DNA of 15,760 bases from Cyclobacteriaceae bacterium (GTDB lineage Bacteria > Bacteroidota > Bacteroidia > Cytophagales > Cyclobacteriaceae). The position numbers and the translations under genes are program-made. Shown here piece by piece: positions 1 through 6,779 of this stretch. Location of the stretch: NCBI GenBank assembly GCA_025363495.1, contig JANYDR010000196.1, forward strand, positions 1-15,760. Reading direction: 5' to 3'. Below the pieces are notes generated by a model. The model made no database searches and was not told the DNA's origin. It was given only the letters and a program-made list of their open reading frames with translations. Within the stretch, counting starts at the first letter, position 1. Each line of letters begins with the position of its first letter.

Positions 1-80
1 GTCAGAAAACATCGAAAACGAATACTAAAAACAGACCATGCTCAACCGAAAACCTTTTACTGATTTTAATCAATTTAGGA

Positions 81-127
81 TGTTAACTTTCACTGTTCAC
101 TTTCCTTTAAAATGAACTGTTCACTTT
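81..127. repeat. Short direct repeat downstream of the lipoprotein gene
   Basis: The 12-mer ACTGTTCACTTT occurs at 92-103 and again at 116-127, and a related half-unit CTTTCAC lies at 87-93. A small palindrome TGAACTGTTCA sits at 113-123. The second copy runs into the stop codon (126-128) of the minus-strand lipoprotein gene. It resembles in style, not in sequence, the other 7-8 bp repeats in this window. The remaining bases 1-80 hold no recognisable gene; there is only a short palindrome TGATTTTAATCA at 61-72. Confidence 0.5.
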
Positions 128-590
128 AGGCGGAATCTCCAGTAAGCTGCTCGTTTTTATCTTTTTGAGCGTCCCAGTTAGAGGAAATTGATGTTCCTGT
201 TTTGGTTACCGAGCCTGTTGTCTTAAGTCCAGCCAATGTTAATTCACGCACCATGCCATTGTCTTTTGACTTTACATTTTTTACCGTATCAAGCTTTGTG
301 CTTTCAGTGATCTCAAGAGAATTTATTTTTACAATGAACTCCGGATTCGCGTTGTCGAGAACGAGATGATCGTTTGCCATTTCAGTCTTAAGTCCCTCGA
401 TGTAAGCGTTTCTGTACTCTTCGTCAGTGTGTTTACTTAGGTAGTCGGAGTTTCCTGCTTTCTTTCGAATGATAGCGAAGTCTGTATTATAGGAAATGCG
501 TACATCGTGGTCCAATGGTTTTGCTACGTAGCAGCTTTGAAGAAGTAGTATAACGGATGCTAAAACGACTAGCGTTGTGAGGTGTTTCAT
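126..590 (-). CDS. Small lipoprotein of unknown function
   Basis: A 154-residue protein with a hydrophobic N-terminal signal and a lipobox LQSC with the lipidated cysteine at residue 20, so it is probably anchored in the inner or outer membrane facing the periplasm. I do not recognise the mature domain. It is mixed alpha/beta in character, with a Thr/Ser/Lys-rich C-terminal part. The reading frame is open further upstream to 662, but that extension is translated from the hairpin repeat at 621-660, and the start at 590 places the signal peptide at the N-terminus, so 590 is chosen. It lies 76 bases downstream of rng on the same strand. The C-terminus ends abruptly at a short repeat, so a truncated family member is possible but cannot be shown here. 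Confidence 0.75.
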   Translation of the reverse strand: MKHLTTLVVLASVILLLQSCYVAKPLDHDVRISYNTDFAIIRKKAGNSDYLSKHTDEEYRNAYIEGLKTEMANDHLVLDNANPEFIVKINSLEITESTKLDTVKNVKSKDNGMVRELTLAGLKTTGSVTKTGTSISSNWDAQKDKNEQLTGDSA

Positions 591-620
591 TAAGAGGGGT
601 TTAGGTATTTTAATATGCGC

Positions 621-660
621 GGATGTGTTCATGTGCCAACGTGCGCACTTGAACACATCC
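621..660. repeat. Octamer-based inverted repeat (hairpin) between rng and the lipoprotein gene
   Basis: Arms 621-636 and 645-660 are complementary over 16 bp with one mismatch, separated by an 8-base loop. Each arm is built of 8-bp units: ACATGAAC-type followed by ACATCC-type, read outward from the loop. The same units occur without the opposite arm at 7818-7857 in front of recG. On the minus strand this hairpin follows the rng stop codon, so it could act as a terminator or mRNA 3' end stabiliser. There is no T-run, so a canonical intrinsic terminator is not claimed. Confidence 0.75.
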
Positions 661-666
661 ACACAA

Positions 667-2295
667 TTATTCTTTACGAGCTACAGCAATCTTAACATCT
701 TCACCATTTCCTGCTGCCTCCGCACCCTTCTCTTTCTCAGCTCTTCCCAGGTCAATCTCTTCTCCATCTCTATTTAGGAAGTGGAATTCAACGATTCCAA
801 GTGAGGTGTCTTTTACAAGATTTACCCAACGTTTGTATTTAAAAAACCATTTAACACGTTTTGAAAATAGCCCTTTGGTATAGTAGGCATATAGAAAAGG
901 GTGTAATGCGAGCACAAGGTTGGGCTCATTTTGTTTTTCAAACAAGTGTTGAATATGCTCTTCGATCTGATCTGTAATAAGAATGCTGGCGGTGATGCTT
1001 CCTGTTCCATTACAGGTAGGGCAAACTTCTTTAGTGGCAATGTTCATCTGCGGGCGAACGCGCTCGCGGGTGATCTGCATTAAGCCGAATTTTGAAAGAG
1101 GAAGTACAGTATGCTTTGCGCGATCCTGCTCCATCTCATCCATCATGGTTTTGAAGATGAGTTTTTTGTTGTCGGCACTGCGCATGTCAATGAAGTCCAC
1201 TACAATGATTCCGCCCATATCACGCAATCTAAGCTGACGTGCTACTTCTTTGGCTGCTTCAATGTTGACAGACAATGCAGTGGTTTCCTGATTCTCCTCG
1301 CGATTGGATTTATTTCCGCTGTTTACATCAACAACATGAAGAGCTTCTGTATGTTCAATGATCAGATAACCTCCGGCCCGTAAGCTTACCGTCTGGCCAA
1401 AAGCTGACTTGATAAGTTTTTCAATGCCGTAATGTTCAAAGATCTTGGCCTTGCCGGTGTAGAGCTTTAGAATCTTGTCTTTATCGGGAGCAATGGTATG
1501 TATGTATGCCTTTGCTTCCTCAAAAATTTTCTTGTCGTCGACGTGAATATTGTCGAAGGACTCATTGAGCAAATCTCTGAGAATAGAGGAAGTCTTGCTT
1601 AGCTCACCGATGATTTTATCACGTGGGTTAGCATTGACGAGACGTGCTGCACCTTCTTCCCAGGTCTTCACCAGGTTTCGAAGGTCTTTATCCAATTCAG
1701 CCACTTCCTTGCCCTCTGCGACAGTGCGTACGATCACACCGAAGCCTTCAGGCTTGATTGATTGGATAAGGCGTTGTAGGCGTTTACGCTCCTCACTGCT
1801 GCTGATTCGTTTTGAAACGTTCACAGAGTTGGAGAATGGCACCATGACCAGGTATCTCCCGGCGATGGATAGCTCCGTAGAAAGTCGCGGTCCTTTGGTG
1901 GAGATCGGCTCTTTTACAACCTGAACAGGAATGAACTGGTTCTTTGAGAGCTGTTGGCCGATTTTTCCATGCTTGTCGATATCTCGTTCAGCCTGGAATT
2001 TATCAAGTCGACCACCGGTGATCTTTTTGGCGCGAACCAACTTTGTGAATTTCTGAAGGGAACCAAATTGGGGTCCCAGGTCCAGATAGTGAAGGAAAGC
2101 ATCCTTTTCGTACCCGATGTCAATGAAGGCGGCATTCAAACCCTGAACAACTTTCTTTACGTTGCCCAGGTAAATGTCTCCTACAGAGAACTTGCTTCCG
2201 CCATTGTCTTCATGAAATTCTACCAGTTGCTTGTCGCGCAGTAAGGCGATGCGGCATCCTTCCGGAGTAGCGCTGATGATTAGTTCGTTACTCAC
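667..2295 (-). CDS. rng: Ribonuclease G (RNase E/G family)
   Basis: A 542-residue endoribonuclease of the RNase E/G family, which cleaves single-stranded RNA in rRNA maturation and mRNA decay in the cytoplasm. An N-terminal S1-type RNA-binding segment (about 38-130) contains GDIYLGNV and NAAFIDIGYEKDAFLH. The catalytic DNase I-like part carries HVVDVNSG (Asp323, Asn325) and VDFIDMR (from Asp367), which match the metal-binding residues of the family. The Zn-link motif CPTCNGTG is at 425-432. There is no long disordered degradosome scaffold after the catalytic core, only a short charged tail (about 515-542), so RNase G fits better than RNase E. The ATG at 2295 gives the usual short N-terminus. 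It sits 16 bases after the small basic protein gene, in a likely operon with TPR and HU genes. Confidence 0.95.
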   Translation of the reverse strand: MSNELIISATPEGCRIALLRDKQLVEFHEDNGGSKFSVGDIYLGNVKKVVQGLNAAFIDIGYEKDAFLHYLDLGPQFGSLQKFTKLVRAKKITGGRLDKFQAERDIDKHGKIGQQLSKNQFIPVQVVKEPISTKGPRLSTELSIAGRYLVMVPFSNSVNVSKRISSSEERKRLQRLIQSIKPEGFGVIVRTVAEGKEVAELDKDLRNLVKTWEEGAARLVNANPRDKIIGELSKTSSILRDLLNESFDNIHVDDKKIFEEAKAYIHTIAPDKDKILKLYTGKAKIFEHYGIEKLIKSAFGQTVSLRAGGYLIIEHTEALHVVDVNSGNKSNREENQETTALSVNIEAAKEVARQLRLRDMGGIIVVDFIDMRSADNKKLIFKTMMDEMEQDRAKHTVLPLSKFGLMQITRERVRPQMNIATKEVCPTCNGTGSITASILITDQIEEHIQHLFEKQNEPNLVLALHPFLYAYYTKGLFSKRVKWFFKYKRWVNLVKDTSLGIVEFHFLNRDGEEIDLGRAEKEKGAEAAGNGEDVKIAVARKE

Positions 2296-2311
2296 GGTTA
2301 ATCAGGATGAC

Positions 2312-2401
2312 TTACTTTTTCTTGTGACGATTTTTTCTCAAACGTTTTTTACGTTTGTGGGTCGCCATTTTGTGTGCTTTTCTTTTCTTACCGCTTGGCA
2401 T
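2312..2401 (-). CDS. Tiny basic AURKAIP1/COX24-domain protein (mS38/bS22-like ribosomal protein)
   Basis: A 29-residue protein starting MPSGKKRK and ending KRKKRLRKNRHKKK, too short for usual ORF length cut-offs. About half of its residues are Lys or Arg. The sequence type is known in Bacteroidota as an AURKAIP1/COX24-domain protein, related to mitochondrial mS38 and to actinobacterial bS22 of the small ribosomal subunit; the family assignment is from memory of the motif, not from a search. The ATG at 2401 lies 45 bases after the TPR gene and the stop lies 16 bases before rng, all on the same strand. Placement beside an RNase that matures rRNA is consistent with a ribosomal role. Whether it is a stoichiometric ribosome component here is inference. 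Confidence 0.85.
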   Translation of the reverse strand: MPSGKKRKAHKMATHKRKKRLRKNRHKKK

Positions 2402-2446
2402 AGTGTTTTACTGTTTTGCCCCGACGAGTCAGGGTCGATTAAAAAA

Positions 2447-3259
2447 TTATTTAAGTTCCTGCAGATACGAATCAGCAGTGGCTTGCACTGAAGGATCCGA
2501 ATCCATTTTTTTTACTTTTTCAAATTGCTGACGGGCTTTTTCCTTATCGTTGAGGTTCATGTAGGCAACACCGAGGAGCAACTGTCCCTGTATATGCTTT
2601 TCATTCACCACCGCAAGCTTCTCAAGCCATTCTGCTGCCTTGGGATACTGACCTGATTGTATGGACAGCATTCCCATGTTGAAGAGTGCCAGTTCATTGT
2701 TAGGATCTGTAGCCAGTACTTCTCTTAGAATTCCAACACCTTTCATGGGGGCTGAAGTAAGGTACGTCATGCCCATCTTGGTTTTTATCTCAAGATTTTT
2801 CGGATTCTTCTCCAGGATTTTCGAATAGATCTCCTGGGTTTTACCCGCCAATGCTTTTTGCTTTTCAGCATTTAAGGCAAAGGTATAGGCGTCGTAGTAC
2901 GCGTTGCCCGCTTTTAGGAGGCTCTCATCAGTTTTAAAGAACGTCATTGCTCGTTCGGCAAACCATGCTGCGCTGTCAAAGAGACCAGCTTGGTTATAAA
3001 GGCTCACCAAAGAGTCGGCAAAGATAGCATTTTTTTCTTCCGGCAAAGCGGATAAGTAGCGGGCTCTCAATCGGTTAATGTTATCGCGAACGCCTTGAGG
3101 AGTTTGACCGTGCGGCCCGGCAGGAATAGTACCAGAAGTTTTTGCCTCTGCGCTTGTTTGAAGCTGGCTATCATTTTCAACTACCGCCTTTGGAAGGAGG
3201 AATAACCCAATGATAAGAAGGGCACTTGTAACTAGTAAAATGATCCGGGTTTTTAACAT
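2447..3259 (-). CDS. Membrane-anchored tetratricopeptide repeat protein
   Basis: A 270-residue protein with one N-terminal hydrophobic span (about 5-22) followed by a Pro/Ser/Thr-rich linker and several TPR-like helical pairs. The clearest is around 186-255 (NNELALFNMGMLSIQSGQYP and the next helix pair), with more degenerate ones at 75-165. TPRs are protein-interaction scaffolds and the partner is not evident. The domain should face the periplasm if the N-terminal span is a signal anchor. The frame extends upstream to an ATG at 3286, but those extra residues are translated from the left arm of the heptamer hairpin. The ATGs at 3265 and 3259 are the realistic starts, and I chose 3259 because it puts the span at the N-terminus. 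It lies between HU and the small ribosomal-type gene on the same strand. Confidence 0.8.
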   Translation of the reverse strand: MLKTRIILLVTSALLIIGLFLLPKAVVENDSQLQTSAEAKTSGTIPAGPHGQTPQGVRDNINRLRARYLSALPEEKNAIFADSLVSLYNQAGLFDSAAWFAERAMTFFKTDESLLKAGNAYYDAYTFALNAEKQKALAGKTQEIYSKILEKNPKNLEIKTKMGMTYLTSAPMKGVGILREVLATDPNNELALFNMGMLSIQSGQYPKAAEWLEKLAVVNEKHIQGQLLLGVAYMNLNDKEKARQQFEKVKKMDSDPSVQATADSYLQELK

Positions 3260-3271
3260 TGGCATGAGGAG

Positions 3272-3350
3272 TTGGGCATTAGGCATCAGGCATTGGGAGA
3301 CTCAGTTTACCGAAGCAGACCCAATGCCTAATGCCTAAGACCTAATGCCT
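3272..3350. repeat. Heptamer-based long inverted repeat between HU and the TPR gene
   Basis: Arms 3272-3297 and 3320-3345 pair over about 26 positions with three mismatches and one G-T pair, around a 22-base loop (3298-3319). Each arm is a tandem of 7-bp units: AGGCATT-type three times on the left, and AATGCCT-type four times on the right (3323-3350, one unit degenerate, AAGACCT). On the minus strand it starts a few bases after the HU stop codon and ends a few bases before the TPR start. It could terminate or attenuate read-through from HU, or protect the HU mRNA 3' end. There is no clear U-run after the stem. Confidence 0.85.
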
Positions 3351-3352
3351 AT

Positions 3353-3658
3353 TTACTTTTCAGCAAGTTGCTTTACCTTGTCGCTGCTCTTGATCTTGTT
3401 GATGAATACTTTTGCCGGCTTGAAGCTTGGGATAAAATGCTCTTCGATTACGATCGCGGTGTTGCGCGAAATGTTGCGGGCAATTTTTTTCTTTCGTTTT
3501 TTGTTTATGAAACTTCCGAAGCCGCGAACGTAGATATTATGTCCGCCAGACATGGAGTTTTTTACAATGGAAAAGAAGGCTTCTACCGAAGCGGTTACAT
3601 CTGCTTTATCGATGCCTGTCTTTTCTGCGATTTGATTAATAACGTCTGCTTTCGTCAC
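3353..3658 (-). CDS. HU/IHF-family DNA-binding protein
   Basis: A 101-residue histone-like protein that binds and bends DNA and compacts the nucleoid. It shows the N-terminal helical dimerisation part (MTKADVINQIAEKTGI), the turn GFGSF at 46-50, and the beta-arm and end region with IPSFKPAK at 76-83. The usual RNP-T-G arm tip is replaced by RNISRNT (61-67), a variant arm. The C-terminal extension after FKPAK is Lys-rich and somewhat longer than in the 90-residue HU proteins. The start is GTG at 3658; it is accepted because MTKADVI matches the normal family N-terminus and no ATG lies just upstream. It is divergent from mutY and heads the minus-strand gene run. Confidence 0.93.
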   Translation of the reverse strand: MTKADVINQIAEKTGIDKADVTASVEAFFSIVKNSMSGGHNIYVRGFGSFINKKRKKKIARNISRNTAIVIEEHFIPSFKPAKVFINKIKSSDKVKQLAEK

Positions 3659-3677
3659 GTTGCTGGGGTGTTATTGC

Positions 3678-3707
3678 TTGAAATAAGGGACGGCAAAATT
3701 AATTTTC
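3678..3707 (+). promoter_or_regulatory. Predicted mutY promoter overlapping the HU promoter
   Basis: TTG at 3678-3680 is followed after 19 bases by TAATTTTC at 3700-3707, a 7-of-8 match to TAnnTTTG. The predicted start near 3714 gives a leader of about 40 bases to the mutY ATG. The -7 boxes of the two promoters share the palindrome AAAATTAATTTT at 3695-3706, so polymerase could probably occupy only one at a time. Confidence 0.35.
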
Positions 3708-3727
3708 GCGGCCAGAATTAAAAACAA
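3694..3727 (-). promoter_or_regulatory. Predicted HU promoter (Bacteroidota type)
   Basis: On the minus strand the -7 box TAATTTTG (plus-strand 3694-3701) matches TAnnTTTG exactly. A TTG (plus-strand 3725-3727) lies 23 bases upstream, within the spacing range reported for Flavobacterium promoters. The predicted transcript start near 3687 leaves a leader of about 30 bases before the GTG at 3658. Confidence 0.5.
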
Positions 3728-3754
3728 TATTCAAAAATTCTGATTATCAATGAA

Positions 3755-4819
3755 ATGAAGGAGGGATATTTCTCAAAAAAAATCATCAGCTGGTACCATG
3801 AGTATCATCGCGACCTGCCATGGCGAAACACCCAAGACGCATATAAAATCTGGCTTTCCGAAATTATTTTGCAACAAACAAGGGTCGCACAAGGCCTTCC
3901 TTACTATGAAAAATTTATTTTGAATTTTTCCAATGTTAAATCCTTGGCGAATGCAAAAGAGAGGGACGTATTGCGATTATGGCAGGGACTTGGCTACTAC
4001 ACCAGGGCCCGCAACCTTCATAAATGTGCTCAGGAGGTTGTAAGAAATTTCGATGGCAAATTCCCCAAAACGTTCGGAGAATTAAAGCAACTTCCTGGCA
4101 TCGGAGACTACACCGCTGCTGCTATTGCATCATTCGCATTCAATGAACCCGTAGCAGTTGTTGATGGTAACGTTTATCGGGTGCTTTCAAGGGTATTTGG
4201 CATCGATAAAAATATTGCTTCACCTGAAGGAAAGATTTTTTTCTCCAAGCTTGCTAACCAACTGATTTCAAAAGATGAACCGGCTCTGCACAACCAGGCA
4301 GTGATGGAGTTTGGGGCATTAGATTGCCTTCCTCAAAACCCACATTGTGAAGATTGTATCTTTCAAAAGACGTGCGTTGCATTTCAGCAGGACCTACAAT
4401 TAATATTGCCGGTAAAAATCAAGCAACAAAAAGTAACAAAGAGATACTTCTATTATTTTTTTGTGAGAAATGGGAAGAAAATTCTGATGACAGAGCGAAC
4501 CGGAAAAGGAATTTGGAAGGGTTTGTATGACTTTCCCCTCCATGAAGAAAAAAGGCCTGTTCGTCCTGAGAAAATCATCGGGAAATACTTCCCATTAGAC
4601 GGAAATGAGAAGGGCAGCCAAATTTCAGAAGAGTATAAACATGTTCTTTCTCATCAGATTATTCATGCACGATTTATACAAATCGATTGGCCTTCTGCTA
4701 AAGAGCTTCCTCCTTCCCTTATTCATTTAAATGCAAGGTGGTATTCATTGAATCAAATGGAAAAATTGCCGAAGCCGGTATTGATCACACGCTACCTCGG
4801 GGATCATTCCATTTTATAG
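3755..4819 (+). CDS. mutY: A/G-specific adenine DNA glycosylase MutY
   Basis: A 354-residue base-excision repair enzyme that removes adenine mispaired with 8-oxoguanine. The HhH-GPD domain (about 1-210) carries the catalytic Glu36 in WLSEIILQQTRV, the helix-hairpin-helix LPGIGDYTAAA from residue 113, and Asp137 in VVDGNVYR. The four [4Fe-4S] cysteines are Cys191, Cys198, Cys201 and Cys207 (C-x6-C-x2-C-x5-C). The C-terminal part (about 225-354) is the NUDIX-like domain that recognises 8-oxoguanine. Every key residue is present, so the enzyme should be active. The ATG at 3755 gives a normal N-terminus. The gene is divergent from HU and upstream of ssb, a gene order I know from other Bacteroidota. 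Confidence 0.96.
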   Translation: MKEGYFSKKIISWYHEYHRDLPWRNTQDAYKIWLSEIILQQTRVAQGLPYYEKFILNFSNVKSLANAKERDVLRLWQGLGYYTRARNLHKCAQEVVRNFDGKFPKTFGELKQLPGIGDYTAAAIASFAFNEPVAVVDGNVYRVLSRVFGIDKNIASPEGKIFFSKLANQLISKDEPALHNQAVMEFGALDCLPQNPHCEDCIFQKTCVAFQQDLQLILPVKIKQQKVTKRYFYYFFVRNGKKILMTERTGKGIWKGLYDFPLHEEKRPVRPEKIIGKYFPLDGNEKGSQISEEYKHVLSHQIIHARFIQIDWPSAKELPPSLIHLNARWYSLNQMEKLPKPVLITRYLGDHSIL

Positions 4820-4958
4820 GAGTCACAGAGATTTGGTATTTTTATGGTTCCGTCTTGCAAAAAGCATGATGGGCTTGATTGCTGATATCCGAACTAAAAA
4901 TTGGGTAGTCATAGAAAATGAATCAAATCATAGTATTAATCACATAAATCATTGTACC

Positions 4959-5417
4959 ATGGCAGGAGTTAATAAAGTTATTTTAGTTGGAAGGCTGGGG
5001 AAGGATCCCGAAGTAAGAAACCTTGAAAATGGAGCCACCGTTGCCAATTTTACTATTGCAACCTCGGAGTCTTATAAAGACAAAACAACGGGTGATAAAA
5101 AGGAAATTACCGAATGGCACAACATCGTTTTGTGGCGTGGATTGGCAGACATTGCCGCGAAATATCTTCACAAAGGAGACATGATCTATATCGAGGGAAA
5201 GTTGCGAACACGTTCATGGGAAAAGGAAGGCGTAACACGTTACACCACGGAAGTAGTTGGTGACAACATGACAATGCTGAGCACTAAACGTGAAGGAAGC
5301 GGCGGGGGAAACCAGGAATATCGTCCTTCAGCAGCTCCCCAACACAGCTCATCTGAAGATTATGGAAATTCATCAAAGGGTTCTGCCGACAACAGTACAG
5401 ATGATCTTCCATTCTGA
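4959..5417 (+). CDS. ssb: Single-stranded DNA-binding protein
   Basis: A 152-residue SSB that coats single-stranded DNA in replication, repair and recombination and recruits partners by its C-terminal tip. The OB fold covers about residues 1-105, starting MAGVNKVILVGRLGKDPEVR, with FTIATSE and EWHNIVLW inside. A flexible Gly/Ser/Asn-rich linker (about 110-146) leads to the acidic tip DDLPF at 148-152. The frame is open further upstream to 4833, but the family N-terminus begins exactly at the ATG at 4959, so that start is chosen. The 139 bases after mutY (4820-4958) show no other gene and no clear promoter. RecG, whose binding to the SSB tip is known in other bacteria, is encoded a few genes downstream. 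Confidence 0.96.
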   Translation: MAGVNKVILVGRLGKDPEVRNLENGATVANFTIATSESYKDKTTGDKKEITEWHNIVLWRGLADIAAKYLHKGDMIYIEGKLRTRSWEKEGVTRYTTEVVGDNMTMLSTKREGSGGGNQEYRPSAAPQHSSSEDYGNSSKGSADNSTDDLPF

Positions 5418-5478
5418 TAAATTTTAAAGTGCAGGAAATCATTTTGGACGATCCGGGCTATCAGTTGACATTATTCAC

Positions 5479-6774
5479 ATGGAATTGAATTCTTTTTACG
5501 TATTCAGTTTCATTGCAATTGCTGTGCTGCTTTTTATGTCGGCATTAATATCTGCGTCTGAGGTCGCTTTCTTTTCACTTAAGACAGATGATCTTGATCA
5601 ATGCCGCGAATCAAATGATCCTGGTTATTTAAATATCATCGATCTTCTCAAGCGACCAAGGTTGTTACTGGCTACAATTCTGATCATGAATAACTTCGTG
5701 AATGTGGGAGTTGTTACAATCTCCACGTTTCTTATGTGGGATCTGGCCAACACCCGGAACCCCACTGACACTATTGTTGGCGTGGTCACGTTTGCCACTA
5801 CGTTTGCCATTACTTTTTTCGGTGAGATCATTCCCAAAGTATACGCCACGCAACGCAATATTTTTATTGCCCGCGTGATGGCCGGTGTCTGGAAAGTATT
5901 GGAAAAAATTTGCAGACCAGTGTCCTTCATATTGATGGGGATGAGCAGCTTGATTGAAAAAAGAATTAAAAGAAAAGGCTACAGCAGTACCGTTGATGAA
6001 TTGAATCAGGCACTCGAGCTCACCACTGATAATGCCGAAACATCGGAAGATGAAAGGGAGATACTAAAAGGTATTGTGAATTTTGGAACGTTGGCTGTAA
6101 AGCAAGTGATGCGTTCACGACTTGAAATATCTGCCGTGGAGGTTGAATTGAATTTTAAAGAACTTCTGGAAGCTGTAGGTAAGTCAGGATTTTCACGCAT
6201 ACCGGTGTACCGCGAGACAATTGATCGCATAGAAGGCATACTGTATACAAAGGATTTACTTCCTTTTTTGGGTGAAAACGAAACATTCCAATGGCAGACT
6301 CTCCTAAGGGCAGGCTTCTTCATTCCTGAAACTAAAAAGCTCGACTCATTGCTAAAGGATTTCCAAAGTAAGCATGTGCACATGGCAATTGTAGCGGATG
6401 AGTATGGAGGGACAAGTGGTTTGGTAACGCTGGAAGATTTGATTGAAGAAATTATAGGAGAAATCAATGATGAGTATGATGAAGTTGCAATCCCTTATCA
6501 GAAAATAGATGACCGCACATTTGTATTCGAAGGAAAAGTTTCTCTCCATGCTTTTTGTAAAGCCCTTGAGCTTGATCCACAATATTTTGATTCTGTAAAG
6601 GGCGAGAGTGAGTCGTTGGGTGGATTGATGCTTGAGTTACACAATTCCATGCCCAATGCAGGAGATAAGATCACCTACGATCGTTTTTTATTTACAATTG
6701 TTTCGGTTGACCAAAAAAGAATAAAACGGATTCGGGTTACAATCATTGATGCTGAAACAGGTAATGAGGAATAA
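5479..6774 (+). CDS. gldE: Gliding-motility-associated CNNM/CorC-type membrane protein GldE
   Basis: A 431-residue protein with the DUF21/CNNM membrane domain (about 1-165). SASEVAFFSL is at 25-34, membrane spans lie near 7-28, 62-86, 98-120 and 135-157, and GEIIPKVYA is at 115-123. It is followed by a CBS pair (about 205-330) with the family signature DEYGGTSGLVTLEDL at 307-321, and by a CorC/HlyC C-terminal domain (about 335-425). Relatives are linked to divalent cation transport or sensing. The GldE name rests on the gene order ssb-gldE-gldD known from Flavobacterium johnsoniae and on the match of the next gene to GldD. The 61 bases after ssb show no strong promoter, so cotranscription with ssb is likely. 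gldD starts 5 bases after its stop. Confidence 0.9.
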   Translation: MELNSFYVFSFIAIAVLLFMSALISASEVAFFSLKTDDLDQCRESNDPGYLNIIDLLKRPRLLLATILIMNNFVNVGVVTISTFLMWDLANTRNPTDTIVGVVTFATTFAITFFGEIIPKVYATQRNIFIARVMAGVWKVLEKICRPVSFILMGMSSLIEKRIKRKGYSSTVDELNQALELTTDNAETSEDEREILKGIVNFGTLAVKQVMRSRLEISAVEVELNFKELLEAVGKSGFSRIPVYRETIDRIEGILYTKDLLPFLGENETFQWQTLLRAGFFIPETKKLDSLLKDFQSKHVHMAIVADEYGGTSGLVTLEDLIEEIIGEINDEYDEVAIPYQKIDDRTFVFEGKVSLHAFCKALELDPQYFDSVKGESESLGGLMLELHNSMPNAGDKITYDRFLFTIVSVDQKRIKRIRVTIIDAETGNEE

Positions 6775-6779
6775 CGATC

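Noticed and set aside
577..777. Plus-strand 66-residue ORF across the rng/lipoprotein gap
   Set aside because: It is antisense to the rng 3' end and the lipoprotein start and reads through the hairpin repeat; there is no recognisable domain.
2402..2446. Terminator between the TPR gene and the small ribosomal-type gene
   Set aside because: Only a 4-bp CGAC/GTCG stem is possible and no T-run follows it, so it is too weak to call.
3272..3350. CRISPR-like array
   Set aside because: Units are only 7 bp, have no spacers, and form an inverted repeat; no cas genes are present.
3755..3770. AAGGAGG as a ribosome binding site for a later mutY start
   Set aside because: It lies just after the ATG, and no suitable in-frame start follows before the conserved N-terminal region; it simply encodes Lys-Glu-Gly.
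6006..6467. Minus-strand 153-residue ORF opposite gldE
   Set aside because: It is a shadow frame of a well-supported gene, Ser-rich as expected from antisense translation, with no homology recognised.
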